Assembly (NCBI RefSeq): GCF_007680845.1
Contig: NZ_VEIY01000002.1
Span: forward strand, 302,217-366,216
Source of the DNA: Curtobacterium pusillum
Lineage (GTDB): Bacteria; Actinomycetota; Actinomycetes; Actinomycetales; Microbacteriaceae
DNA length: 64,000 bases
Direction of reading: 5' to 3'
Program-made: the position numbers and the translations under genes
Notes under the pieces: model-generated
The model's input: only the letters and a program-made list of their open reading frames with translations
What the model was told of the DNA's origin: nothing
The model's database searches: none
Shown here: piece by piece, positions 42,232 to 50,729 of the stretch
How positions within the stretch are numbered: the first letter of the stretch is position 1
How the letters are laid out: each line of letters starts with the position of its first letter

Positions 42232-42999
42232 TCAGGCCTGCGGCGGCTGACCGTTGCTCGCGGTCGTCCCCCCGTCCACCGGCAGGATCGCACCGGTGAT
42301 GAACGACGCCGCGTCACTCGCCAGGAAGAGCACCGCAGCCGCGACCTCCTCCGAGCGCCCACCGCGACCGAGGGCGACCCGCTCGGCGAACTTCGCCTGC
42401 AGCTCCTCGTCCGCCGCCTGCTCCTGCGTGAGGTCGGTCCAGATGAGACCGGGAGCGACCGCGTTCACCCGGACGCCGGAGTGCCCGTTGTCGAGCGCGG
42501 CCGCCTTCGTGAAGTTCGTCACGCCGCCCTTCGCCGCGTTGTACGGACTCATCCGCCAGTCGGCGTCCTCGCCGGACACCGACGACGTGTTCACGATCGA
42601 CCCCTTGGTCTCGCGGAGGAACGGGAGCGCCGCCCGGGTGCCGTAGAACACGCCGGACAGGTCGGTCTCGATCACGCGACGCCACTCGTCCGGGCTGATC
42701 TCGGTGATGTCGCCGGAGCTGAACGTCCCCGCGTTGTTGACGAGCACGTCCAATCGGTCGAAGCGGTCGATCGCCGCGGACACGACGGTCTCCCAGTCCT
42801 CCGGGCTCGCGACGTCGGCGTGCAGGGCCACGACCCGCTCGGTCGGGAGGGAGTCCCCCACCGCCCGGACCTTCTCGTCGACGCTGTCGGTCAGGACGAC
42901 CGACGCGCCCTCGTCGACGAACGCCCTCGCGGTGGCCTCGCCGATGCCGGAGCCGGCCCCCGTCACGATCGCGACCTTGCCCTCGAACCGCTTGCCCAT
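42232..42999 (-). CDS. short-chain dehydrogenase/reductase
   Basis: The 255-residue classical SDR has TGAGSGIG (cofactor), NNAG near residue 89, Ser in NTSSVSG, and catalytic YNAAK near residue 153. LTDSVDE after strand 2 suggests NAD preference. Substrate is unknown. GAGGAGACACC precedes the ATG. It stands alone, 161 bases from the GH65 gene stop. Confidence 0.92.
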   Translation of the reverse strand: MGKRFEGKVAIVTGAGSGIGEATARAFVDEGASVVLTDSVDEKVRAVGDSLPTERVVALHADVASPEDWETVVSAAIDRFDRLDVLVNNAGTFSSGDITEISPDEWRRVIETDLSGVFYGTRAALPFLRETKGSIVNTSSVSGEDADWRMSPYNAAKGGVTNFTKAAALDNGHSGVRVNAVAPGLIWTDLTQEQAADEELQAKFAERVALGRGGRSEEVAAAVLFLASDAASFITGAILPVDGGTTASNGQPPQA

Positions 43000-43118
43000 G
43001 GTGTCTCCTCTCGTTGCACGACCGTGCCCGGGGAGACTCCATCGGCCCGCAGGGGCACGGCGCACCACGGTGCCCGAACCCGGCTGGGTGCGTTCGCAAG
43101 GTGCGCGTCGGACGCGAC

Positions 43119-43133
43119 CCGCGCCTCCAGGCC
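43119..43133 (-). repeat. dispersed GGAGGCGCGG element between SDR and GH65 genes
   Basis: CCGCGCCTCCAGGCC in the 161-base gap. Confidence 0.7.
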
Positions 43134-43160
43134 GAACCGGAGACCGGGCCGCGCCCTGAC

Positions 43161-45671
43161 TCAGGCGGTCGTGTCGTCGAACTCCAGGTCGCGGTCGAGC
43201 GAGATCGTCGGGATCGACGCCGTGATGACCGAGCCGTCCGCGCGCAACGTGCCCTGGATGTCGCTCGTCGTCGGCGCGCCACCGGTCATCCGCGGGCCGT
43301 GGTGCGGCAGCGGGACGACCGTGGGCTCACCGGCGGTGACGTCCCATTGCTGGTTGTGCACCCACGCGGTGAAGCCCTCGCCGGTCTCGACGGTGAAGGT
43401 CATCGTCGCCTGCTCGAGGTCGATCCGCACGCGCGAACCCCGCACCGTCAGGCGGTAGGTGATCCGTTCCCAGTCCTTCGGCAGCCGCGGGTTGAAGCTC
43501 ATCCGGCCGCCGTGGTCCCGCATCCCGCCGAAGCCGTTGACGAGCCCACCCCAGATGCCGCCGGTCGAGGCGATGTGCACGCCGTCCGACGTGTTGCCGT
43601 GCAGGTCGGCCAGGTCGACGTAGAGCGCCGTCTGGAAGTACTGCAGCGCGAGGTCGTGGTAGCCGACCTCGGCCGCCATGATCGACTGCACGACGGCGGA
43701 CAGGGTCGAGTCGCCCGTGGTGAGCGCGTCGTAGTAGTCGAAGTCGCGACGCTTCTCGGCGGCGGTGAACTCGTGGCCCTGCAGGAACAGCGCGAGCACG
43801 ACGTCGGCCTGCTTGAGCACCTGGAACCGGTAGATCACCAGCGGGTGGTAGTGCAGCAGCAGCGGCCGCTTCGACTCCGGGGTGTTCTCGAGGTCCCAGA
43901 GTTCCTTGTCGAGGAACTGGGCGTCCTGCGGGTGGATGCCGCGGTGCGGGTCGAACGGGATCTCCATCGACTCGGCGGCGTGCTCCCAATCGGTGATCTC
44001 CTGCGCCTGCAGCCCGGTCCGCCGCACCATGCGGTCGTACTCCTCCGGGTCGTCGACGGCGAGCTCGCGGCAGGCGTTCACGGCGAACCAGAGGTTCGCC
44101 CGCGCCATCACGTTCGTGTAGAGGTTGTCGTCGACGACGGTGGTGTACTCGTCCGGACCGGTGACGCCGTCGATGTGGAACTTCTTGTCGCCGTTCGAGC
44201 GCCAGAAGCCGAGGTCCTCCCACAGGCGGGCGGTCTCGACGAGGATGTCGATCGCCCCGCGCTTGAGGAACTCGCGGTCGTCGGAGGCCCGCACGTACTG
44301 CATGAGGGCATGGGCGATGTCCGCGTCGATGTGGTACTGCGCGGTGCCGGCGGCGTAGTACGCGCTGGACTCCTCGCCGTTGATCGTCCGCCACGGGAAC
44401 AGCGCACCGCGCTGGTTCAGCTCGCGCGCCCGGGAGCGGGCGGCGTCGAGCATGTTGTAGCGGAAGCGCAGGGCGTTCCGGGCGACGATCGGCGCCGTGT
44501 AGGACAGGAACGGCAGGACGTAGATCTCCATGTCCCAGAAGTAGTGCCCGCCGTAGCCGGAGCCGGTGACCCCCTTCGCCGCGATGCCGTGCCCGTCGGT
44601 GCGTGCGGTGGCCTGGGCGAGCATGAAGAGGTTCCAGCGGACCGCCTGCTGCAGGGCGGGCTGGCCGGCGATCTCGACGTCGCTGCGCGCCCAGAAGTCG
44701 TCCATCCACTCGGCCTGACGGGCGAACACGGCGTCCACCGACTCGGCCCGGGACCGGTCGAGCGTGCGGTCGCACCGGTCGGCGAGCTCGCGCGCCGGCA
44801 CGCCGCGGGACGTGTGGTAGACCATCGTCTTCGTCAGGCGGATCGGCTTGCCGACCCGTGCCTGCACCCGGTAGACGTGCTTGGCGAGGTCGTCCTCGAT
44901 CGAGGAGGACTCGTCCCAGCTGTTCTCGGTCTCGAGGTGGTGCTCGACCCCGACGCAGATCGTCATGCCGGAGCTCGACGCCTGGTAGCCGAGCAGGGAG
45001 CGGCCCCCGGTGCTGCGCTTGAGCTTCGGTTCGAGCACGCGGTCCGTGAAGGCCTCGGCCTTGCGTGGGTCGAACGCACTCGCCGCCGCTCGCATCCCGG
45101 CGTGGTACTCGTCCTGCACGTCCTGGCGGTTGAGGATCTGGCTGGACAGCAGGATCGAGGCGTCCGCGTCGAGCACGGTCACCTCGTAGTCGATGACCGC
45201 GAGGTGCCGGTCCGTGAAGGACACGAGTCGCCGGGCACGGATGAGCACCCGCTTGCCGGAGGGCGTCGACCACTCGGTCTCGCGGAACAGGTACCCGCCA
45301 CGGAAGTCCAGCCGCCGGGTGTGGCGGAGGATGTCGGCCTCCGCCAGGACGAGCGGCTCGTCGTCGACGTACAGCCGGATCACCTTGGCGTCGGGCGCGT
45401 TGATGATCGTCTGCCCGGTCTTCGCGAACCCGAAGGCGTCTTCCGCGTGACGGATCGGCCAGGTCTCGTGGAAGCCGTTGATGTACGTGCCGTACTGCAC
45501 GCCGCCGCGGCCTTCGTCCAGGTTGCCGCGCAACCCGAGGTAGCCGTTGCCGACGGCGAAGTTCGTCTCCGCGACGCCCTGTTCGTCGGGCGCGTACTCG
45601 GTCTCGACGAGTGCCCACTCGTCGATCGGGTAGCGGACGCGGTCGAGTGGGTCCGAGGTGATGGGGTTCAT
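43161..45671 (-). CDS. GH65-family disaccharide phosphorylase (maltose/trehalose/kojibiose type)
   Basis: The 836-residue enzyme phosphorolyses an alpha-glucosyl disaccharide to beta-glucose 1-phosphate and a sugar. An N-terminal beta sandwich (ETNFAVGNGYLGLRGNLDEG) leads to the (alpha/alpha)6 barrel with HYFWDMEIYVLPFL and catalytic Glu about 505 in GVTGPDEYTTVVDDN. The C-terminal FNPRLPKDWERITY jelly roll completes it. Linkage specificity is not resolved. Its ATG overlaps the beta-phosphoglucomutase stop (4 bases), which supplies the next step. Confidence 0.92.
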   Translation of the reverse strand: MNPITSDPLDRVRYPIDEWALVETEYAPDEQGVAETNFAVGNGYLGLRGNLDEGRGGVQYGTYINGFHETWPIRHAEDAFGFAKTGQTIINAPDAKVIRLYVDDEPLVLAEADILRHTRRLDFRGGYLFRETEWSTPSGKRVLIRARRLVSFTDRHLAVIDYEVTVLDADASILLSSQILNRQDVQDEYHAGMRAAASAFDPRKAEAFTDRVLEPKLKRSTGGRSLLGYQASSSGMTICVGVEHHLETENSWDESSSIEDDLAKHVYRVQARVGKPIRLTKTMVYHTSRGVPARELADRCDRTLDRSRAESVDAVFARQAEWMDDFWARSDVEIAGQPALQQAVRWNLFMLAQATARTDGHGIAAKGVTGSGYGGHYFWDMEIYVLPFLSYTAPIVARNALRFRYNMLDAARSRARELNQRGALFPWRTINGEESSAYYAAGTAQYHIDADIAHALMQYVRASDDREFLKRGAIDILVETARLWEDLGFWRSNGDKKFHIDGVTGPDEYTTVVDDNLYTNVMARANLWFAVNACRELAVDDPEEYDRMVRRTGLQAQEITDWEHAAESMEIPFDPHRGIHPQDAQFLDKELWDLENTPESKRPLLLHYHPLVIYRFQVLKQADVVLALFLQGHEFTAAEKRRDFDYYDALTTGDSTLSAVVQSIMAAEVGYHDLALQYFQTALYVDLADLHGNTSDGVHIASTGGIWGGLVNGFGGMRDHGGRMSFNPRLPKDWERITYRLTVRGSRVRIDLEQATMTFTVETGEGFTAWVHNQQWDVTAGEPTVVPLPHHGPRMTGGAPTTSDIQGTLRADGSVITASIPTISLDRDLEFDDTTA

Positions 45672-46438
45672 GCTGCTCCGTGGGGAGGGCGGTCGGGGAG
45701 CTGGTCGACGAGTTCGTCGAGGTCACGGACGACGACGTCCGCGCCGTGCGACAGCAGCCCGTCGGCGCCCGCCCCGCGGTCCACGCCGACGACGAGTCCG
45801 AAGGCGCCGTTCCGGCCGGCTTCGACCCCGCTCGTGGCGTCCTCGACCACGACGCACTCGGCCGCGGTCAGCCCGAACCGGCCCGCCGCGTCGAGGTAGG
45901 TGTCGGGCGCGGGCTTGCCGGCGAGGCCGTCCTCCCGCGCGACGAGACCGTCGACGATGACCGGGAAGCGCTCGAGGATGCCGGCCGTGCGCAGCACCTG
46001 CACCGCGTTGGCGGAGCTCGACACGACCGCCACCGACAACCCGGCGTCGATCGCCGCGGTCAGGAACCGGAGCGACCCGGGGTAGGGCTCGACGCCGTGC
46101 TCGGTCAGCTCGGCGGTGAACTCGGCGTTCTTCCGGTTGCCGAGCCCGCACACGGTGTCGGCGTCGGGGTCGTCGTCGGGCGTGCCCTGCGGCAGGTCGA
46201 TCCCGCGCGACTCCAGCAGCGACCGCACCCCGTCGTACCGCGGCTTGCCGTCGATGGAGGCGAAGTAGTCCTGCTGCGTGTACGGGGCGACGCCGTGCGC
46301 GGCGAGGTACGGCGTGAACAGCCGGCTCCACGCGCGCATGTGGACGTCCGCGGTCGGCGTGAGGACACCGTCGAGGTCGAACAGGAGCGCTCGCTGGTCT
46401 GCGAGTCGCGCGGGGGTGCGCCGGTCCGGCGTCGTCAT
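45668..46438 (-). CDS. pgmB: beta-phosphoglucomutase (HAD family)
   Basis: The 256-residue enzyme converts beta-glucose 1-phosphate from the phosphorylase to glucose 6-phosphate. ALLFDLDGVLTPTADVH (nucleophile Asp and acid-base Asp), a helical cap with GKPRYDGV, VSSSANA, GKPAPDTYL and VEDATSGVEAG are the beta-PGM motifs. It is first in a two-gene operon. A TAGACT -10 lies about 45 bases upstream, and AGGAAGG precedes the ATG. Confidence 0.9.
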   Translation of the reverse strand: MTTPDRRTPARLADQRALLFDLDGVLTPTADVHMRAWSRLFTPYLAAHGVAPYTQQDYFASIDGKPRYDGVRSLLESRGIDLPQGTPDDDPDADTVCGLGNRKNAEFTAELTEHGVEPYPGSLRFLTAAIDAGLSVAVVSSSANAVQVLRTAGILERFPVIVDGLVAREDGLAGKPAPDTYLDAAGRFGLTAAECVVVEDATSGVEAGRNGAFGLVVGVDRGAGADGLLSHGADVVVRDLDELVDQLPDRPPHGAA

Positions 46439-46483
46439 GTGCGGCCTTCCTGGGACGGGGTGGTCGGCGTTTCCTTCCGCACG

Positions 46484-46489
46484 AGTCTA
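46484..46489 (-). promoter_or_regulatory. candidate -10 box (TAGACT) of the pgmB-GH65 operon
   Basis: On the minus strand TAGACT lies 45 bases before the ATG, leaving room for the AGGAAGG site. -35 is not clear. Confidence 0.4.
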
Positions 46490-46610
46490 GGACCGCTCCA
46501 GAACCGACACCCAGGCGCGCCGCCGCCCGTGGGAAGAGTTCACACAGTCGTTCGACTGAGAGGTCGCGAAGGCCCGTCCCGACACGCTGGCGGGGACGGA
46601 AGGCACCACC

Positions 46611-47966
46611 ATGACCAGCGACACCGCGGCTCCGGTCCGCGCCGACGGCGAGGGCTCGAAGCTCAAGCAGGCGATCACCGGCCCGCTCCTCTACCTGTTC
46701 ATCCTCGGCGACGTCCTCGGCGCCGGCATCTACGCCCTGATGGGCACCCTGTCGAAGGACGTCGGCGGCGCGCTCTGGGCACCGCTCGTCCTCGCGCTGC
46801 TCCTCGCCCTCCTCACCGCCGGGTCCTACGCCGAACTCGTCACGAAGTACCCGAAGGCCGGCGGGGCCGCGGTGTTCGCCGAGCGCGCCTACGGGGTCCC
46901 GATGGTGTCCTTCCTGGTCGGGTTCTGCATGCTCGCCGCCGGCGTGACGAGCGCCGCCGGCCTCTCGCTCGCGTTCGCGGGCGACTACCTCGGCACCTTC
47001 GTGGACCTGCCGCCCGTCCCGACCGCGATCGTCTTCCTCGCGCTCGTCGCCTGCCTCAACGCCCGTGGCATCTCCGACTCGCTGAAGAGCAACGTCGTGA
47101 TGACGGTCATCGAGGTCTCCGGACTCGTCATCGTGATCGTCGTCGTCGCAGTGATGCTCGGTGGCGGTGGCGGCGACGTCTCCCGCATCGGCGCGTTCCC
47201 CACCGACGCGAACCCCGCCCTGGCGACCCTCAGCGCCGCGATCGTCGCGTACTACTCGTTCGTCGGATTCGAGACGAGCGCGAACGTCGCCGAGGAGGTC
47301 CGAGAGCCCCGCAAGGTCTACCCCAAGGCGCTCTTCGGCGCGCTCGCCACCGCCGGCGTCGTCTACGTGCTCGTCGGGCTCGCGAGCTCGATCGCCCTGC
47401 CCGCCTCCGAGCTGGGTGACTCCAGCGGTCCGCTGCTCGCCGTGGTCTCGGCGTCCGGCGTCCCGATCCCGGACTGGGTGTTCAGCCTCATCGCCCTCGT
47501 CGCGGTCGCGAACGGCGCGCTCCTCACGATGATCATGTCGAGCCGTGTCACGTACGGCATGGCCGAGCAGCGACTCCTGCCGAGCGTCCTGTCGAAGGTG
47601 CTGCCGAAGCGGAAGACCCCGTGGACCGCGATCGTCGCGACGACCGTGGTCGCCATGCTGCTGACCCTCGTCGGGGACGTCGGCACGCTCGCCGAGACCG
47701 TCGTGCTCCTGCTCCTGTTCGTCTTCATCAGCACGAACGTCGCCGTCCTGGTGCTCCGGCGGGACCACGTCGAGCACGACCACTTCCGGGTCTGGACCTT
47801 CGTGCCTGTGCTCGGCGTCGCGTCCTGCATCCTGCTGCTCACGCAGCAGAGCGGGCAGGTCTGGCTGTACGCAGCGCTCCTGCTCGTGGTCGGGGTGGTC
47901 CTGTACCTCGTCGCGCGGGCGACCCGTGGCCGTGGTGGCGACCGCGGGACGACGCAGGCTGACTGA
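46611..47966 (+). CDS. APC-family amino acid permease
   Basis: The 451-residue permease has about 12 membrane segments and APC signatures (ITGPLLYLFILGDVLGAGIYALMG, PKAGGAAVFAERAYG, SFVGFETSANVAEEVREPRKVYPKA). It resembles the putrescine/cationic amino acid-polyamine group. Substrate is not resolved. A CAGTCG-TT-CGACTG palindrome lies 53 bases before the ATG, a possible operator. The gene is followed by a hairpin made of two dispersed-repeat copies. Confidence 0.88.
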   Translation: MTSDTAAPVRADGEGSKLKQAITGPLLYLFILGDVLGAGIYALMGTLSKDVGGALWAPLVLALLLALLTAGSYAELVTKYPKAGGAAVFAERAYGVPMVSFLVGFCMLAAGVTSAAGLSLAFAGDYLGTFVDLPPVPTAIVFLALVACLNARGISDSLKSNVVMTVIEVSGLVIVIVVVAVMLGGGGGDVSRIGAFPTDANPALATLSAAIVAYYSFVGFETSANVAEEVREPRKVYPKALFGALATAGVVYVLVGLASSIALPASELGDSSGPLLAVVSASGVPIPDWVFSLIALVAVANGALLTMIMSSRVTYGMAEQRLLPSVLSKVLPKRKTPWTAIVATTVVAMLLTLVGDVGTLAETVVLLLLFVFISTNVAVLVLRRDHVEHDHFRVWTFVPVLGVASCILLLTQQSGQVWLYAALLLVVGVVLYLVARATRGRGGDRGTTQAD

Positions 47967-47977
47967 TTGGGGCGGGT

Positions 47978-48014
47978 CGCGCCTCCAGGCGGTCGACACT
48001 GGACTGGAGGCGCG
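47978..48014. terminator. hairpin from two facing dispersed-repeat copies
   Basis: CGCGCCTCCAG and CTGGAGGCGCG pair (11 bp) around a 15-base loop, 12 bases past the permease stop. It is 70 bases beyond the stop of the convergent hydrolase gene. Confidence 0.7.
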
Positions 48015-48084
48015 GATCACCGCCGCCGGACCGCGCGCGGTGACCGCACGGCCGGTTCCGACCCCGTCGGTGTCGGGACCGCTG

Positions 48085-48825
48085 TCAGCGCAGCCCCGAA
48101 CCGGGCGGCAGGGCGCGGACCCAGCGCTCGACCGCCTCCGCGATCTGGGATCGCGCTTCGGCGCGGGTGATCGTGGCCGTCCGGTCGCCCGGCTGGTCGC
48201 CGTACGCGCCGAAGTCGGCGTGGTTCGCACCCTCGATCTCGGTCATCGTCGCCGTCGTGGGGAGCAGGTGCCGTGCCGCCGCCACCTTCGCCGGGGTCGA
48301 GAGCCCGTCACGTGAGCCCGAGACGCTGAGGACCTGGATGTAGGAGCGGCTGATGTCGTTCGCGCAGTAGCTGCCGAGCAGGAGCAGGCCGTCGGCGTCC
48401 TTCGCCAGCTGGCACGCCCGGACGCCGCCGAGCGAGTGGCCGCCGACGGCCCAGGTCGTGACGTCGGGTGCCTGCGCCTCGAACGTCGACAGCGGCCGGG
48501 TGTCGAAGAACGCGAGGTGCACCGTCGGCTTCGTGATGACCACCGTCGTGCCGGATGCGACCACCTGCCGGAACGTCGCCATGTACGCGTACGGGTCGAC
48601 CTTCGCCCCGGGGATGAAGACGATCCCCTTGCCGTCGGCGGTGCCCGTCGGGGTCATCACGACGGAGTCCCCGGCGTCCCGGACGGACACACGGTCGTCC
48701 CGCCAGACCTGCAGCGCCGCACTCCTGGTGCCCTGCATGACGATGTTCGCCCAGACGAGGAACACCACGGCGATGAGCACCACGACGGCGACGACCCACG
48801 CGGTCCAGCGGAGTGCTCGGTTCAC
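48085..48825 (-). CDS. membrane-anchored alpha/beta hydrolase
   Basis: The 246-residue protein has one N-terminal membrane segment (WTAWVVAVVVLIAVVFLVWANIV). An alpha/beta hydrolase domain follows with nucleophile GGHSLGG near residue 140, a late Asp strand, and His in GANHADFGAYGDQPGDR. This is the DUF-type hydrolase found anchored outside the membrane in actinobacteria; its substrate is unknown. The GTG start overlaps the upstream GNAT stop (4 bases). Confidence 0.85.
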   Translation of the reverse strand: MNRALRWTAWVVAVVVLIAVVFLVWANIVMQGTRSAALQVWRDDRVSVRDAGDSVVMTPTGTADGKGIVFIPGAKVDPYAYMATFRQVVASGTTVVITKPTVHLAFFDTRPLSTFEAQAPDVTTWAVGGHSLGGVRACQLAKDADGLLLLGSYCANDISRSYIQVLSVSGSRDGLSTPAKVAAARHLLPTTATMTEIEGANHADFGAYGDQPGDRTATITRAEARSQIAEAVERWVRALPPGSGLR

Positions 48826-49343
48826 GGGGTCCCTGCTTCCTGCTGGTGGCCGCGCTCCGCGGTGAGGGCACGGCGCATGACGACCTCGTGCCGTCCATCG
48901 GGCAGCGCGTCTCCCGGTTCGTCGGCGGCGACGAACCCGTTGCGCTCGTAGGTCCGACGGGCGGCGTCGTTGTCGGGCATCACCGACAGGTCGAGGCTCT
49001 GCGCACCGTATTCTCGGGCCCACTGTGCGACCGCACCGATGAGGTCGGTCGCGACACCGCGGCCGCGGTGAGCGGGATCGACCCACATCGAGATGAGTTC
49101 GACCGTGCCTGGTTCGTCGCCGGGGACCCCGCTCGCCATCCCGACCGCGGCCGGTCCCTCGTACGCCAGGAGGTCGAGCGCCCCGGGGATCGAGAGCCGG
49201 GCGCGCCAGCGGTGCTCCGGCGCGTCCGCCCAGTCGTCGAGCGTGGACCCGAACGCGGCCGGTGCCTCCGCCAGCGCGGCCAGCCGGACCGACCGCCAGC
49301 GCTCCCAGTCGTCCGCCGTCACCCGGCGCAGCGCGATCGTCAC
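48822..49343 (-). CDS. GNAT N-acetyltransferase
   Basis: The 173-residue protein has RRVTADDWERWRSVRLAALAEAPAAFGST at the start and VELISMWVDPAHRGRGVATDLI, the acetyl-CoA-binding P-loop (RGRGVA). A SVMPDNDAARRTYERNGF helix near the end completes the fold. Substrate is unknown. TAGCGT lies 7 bases before the GTG (leaderless). First gene of a two-gene unit with the anchored hydrolase. Confidence 0.88.
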   Translation of the reverse strand: MTIALRRVTADDWERWRSVRLAALAEAPAAFGSTLDDWADAPEHRWRARLSIPGALDLLAYEGPAAVGMASGVPGDEPGTVELISMWVDPAHRGRGVATDLIGAVAQWAREYGAQSLDLSVMPDNDAARRTYERNGFVAADEPGDALPDGRHEVVMRRALTAERGHQQEAGTP

Positions 49344-49350
49344 GCCGCCG

Positions 49351-49356
49351 ACGCTA
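49351..49356 (-). promoter_or_regulatory. -10 box (TAGCGT) for leaderless GNAT transcript
   Basis: Minus-strand TAGCGT, 7 bases, GTG at 49343. Confidence 0.6.
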
Positions 49357-49404
49357 CCGCCCGGTGCCGGTGTCGGCCCGGCGGCGGCCCGGGCGGCGCG
49401 GCGC

Positions 49405-50043
49405 TCAGACGGCCGCGGACTCCGTGATCGCGGCACGCAGTTCGGCCGCCGCCGCGCCCACGTCGGGCGCGCTGTAGATCGCGCTGCCCGCGACGGCGAC
49501 GAGCGCCCCGGAGGCCTGCACCGCAGCGATCGAGGACGCGTTCACGCCGCCGGCGATGGAGAACGGCACACCGGAGGCCTCGCCCGCCTCGAGCAGCGTC
49601 GAGAACGTGAAGCCCTCCTCCGCCTGCTCGTCGAGGCCGGCGTGCACCTCGACGAACTGCGCGCCGAGGGCGACGACCTCGCGGGCACGTGCGGCCTTGT
49701 CGGCGACCCCGATGAGGTCGACGACGATGCCCTTGCCGTGCTTCTCCGCCGCGGCCACCGCACCGACGATGGTGGAGTCGCCGGCCACACCGAGGACGGT
49801 CACCAGGTCGGCGCCGGCGGCGAACGCGATGTCCGCCTCGAGCTCGCCGGCGTCCATCGTCTTGAGGTCGGCGAACACGGTCTTGTCCGGGTGTGCCTGC
49901 TTGATCGCGGTGACGGCGGACAGGCCGGCGCTCTTGATGAGGGGCGTGCCGAGCTCGAGGACGTCGACGTGCGGGGCGGCCGCGGCGGCGAGTTCGAGGG
50001 CGGCCTCGGTGGTCAGGGTGTCCATGGCGAACTGGAGCTGCAT
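49405..50043 (-). CDS. hxlA: 3-hexulose-6-phosphate synthase (RuMP pathway)
   Basis: The 212-residue TIM-barrel enzyme fixes formaldehyde onto ribulose 5-phosphate. MQLQFAMDTLTTEAALELA, DVLELGTPLIKSAG, the DLKTMD metal/substrate motif near residue 60, and VEVHAGLDEQ near residue 140 match HPS. GAAAGG precedes the ATG. It is 12 bases downstream of hxlB. In non-methylotrophs the pair removes formaldehyde or, in reverse, supplies pentose phosphate. Confidence 0.93.
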   Translation of the reverse strand: MQLQFAMDTLTTEAALELAAAAAPHVDVLELGTPLIKSAGLSAVTAIKQAHPDKTVFADLKTMDAGELEADIAFAAGADLVTVLGVAGDSTIVGAVAAAEKHGKGIVVDLIGVADKAARAREVVALGAQFVEVHAGLDEQAEEGFTFSTLLEAGEASGVPFSIAGGVNASSIAAVQASGALVAVAGSAIYSAPDVGAAAAELRAAITESAAV

Positions 50044-50054
50044 GGTGGTGCCTT

Positions 50055-50618
50055 TCATTCGAGGTTGGCGTGTCGGGGCCAGAGGTCGTCGGCGGACTGC
50101 CCGCCGCGGGCCCAGAGCGTGTGGAACAGGGCGTCGCCGACGAGGGCGACCGCCTGCTCGAAGAGGCTCCCGGCGTACTGCGCCGACGCCGCGCCGGAGC
50201 GGTCGGTCTTGGTCGCGGCCGGGAGCACGAGGGTGACGTCGGCGACGGCCGAGAGCGGCGAGTCGTCCGTGGTCGACAGCGCGACGACGGAGGCGCCGAG
50301 GTCGTGGGCGGTCCGGGCGGCCTGCACGATGCCGGTGGTCGTCCCGGAGCCGCTGGCGACCAGGAGCACGTCGCCGGGACCGATCGCTGGCGTGGTGACC
50401 TCGCCGACGACGTGGACGTCCCGTCCGAGGTGCATGAGGCGCATCGCCGTCATCCGGAGCGCGAGACCCGACCGCCCGGCACCGTGCACGAAGACCCGCC
50501 GACCGCGGTCGACCAGGTCGAGCGCGCGTTCCGCCGAGGCGTCGTCGATCCGTGCCGCCAGGTCCTCGACCTCGCGGACGACCAGGCCGAGCGACGCGGA
50601 GAGGGGTGCTGCTGCCAT
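50055..50618 (-). CDS. hxlB: 6-phospho-3-hexuloisomerase (RuMP pathway)
   Basis: The 187-residue SIS-domain enzyme turns hexulose 6-phosphate to fructose 6-phosphate. RRVFVHGAGRSGLALRMTAMRLMHLG near residue 41 and LLVASGSGTTTGIVQAA near residue 85 are the PHI/SIS sites. AGGGGTGCTGCTGCC precedes the ATG. It is the first gene of the hxlBA unit and faces away from a LuxR-type regulator over a 111-base region with an inverted repeat. Confidence 0.92.
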   Translation of the reverse strand: MAAAPLSASLGLVVREVEDLAARIDDASAERALDLVDRGRRVFVHGAGRSGLALRMTAMRLMHLGRDVHVVGEVTTPAIGPGDVLLVASGSGTTTGIVQAARTAHDLGASVVALSTTDDSPLSAVADVTLVLPAATKTDRSGAASAQYAGSLFEQAVALVGDALFHTLWARGGQSADDLWPRHANLE

Positions 50619-50674
50619 GCCGACGAGCCTGCCGCCGCACGGGCCGGAGCACCGCTACCCGCGACGACGGGAGA

Positions 50675-50721
50675 CCCACCCGATCGGACGGGCCTGCCCA
50701 TCCGGGTGGGACGGGTAGGTT
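50675..50721. promoter_or_regulatory. inverted repeat and -10 box between hxlB and the LuxR-type gene
   Basis: CCCACCCG (50675-50682) and CGGGTGGG (50703-50710) form 8-bp arms 20 bases apart. TAGGTT (50716-50721) lies just beyond and 8 bases before the regulator's GTG. Likely shared control site. Confidence 0.5.
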
Positions 50722-50729
50722 CGGCTCCC

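Noticed and set aside
43014..45899. Long open frame (961 codons) antisense to the GH65 gene
   Set aside because: It is a shadow of the high-GC codon pattern; it has no domain and no ribosome site, and the opposite strand encodes a complete phosphorylase.
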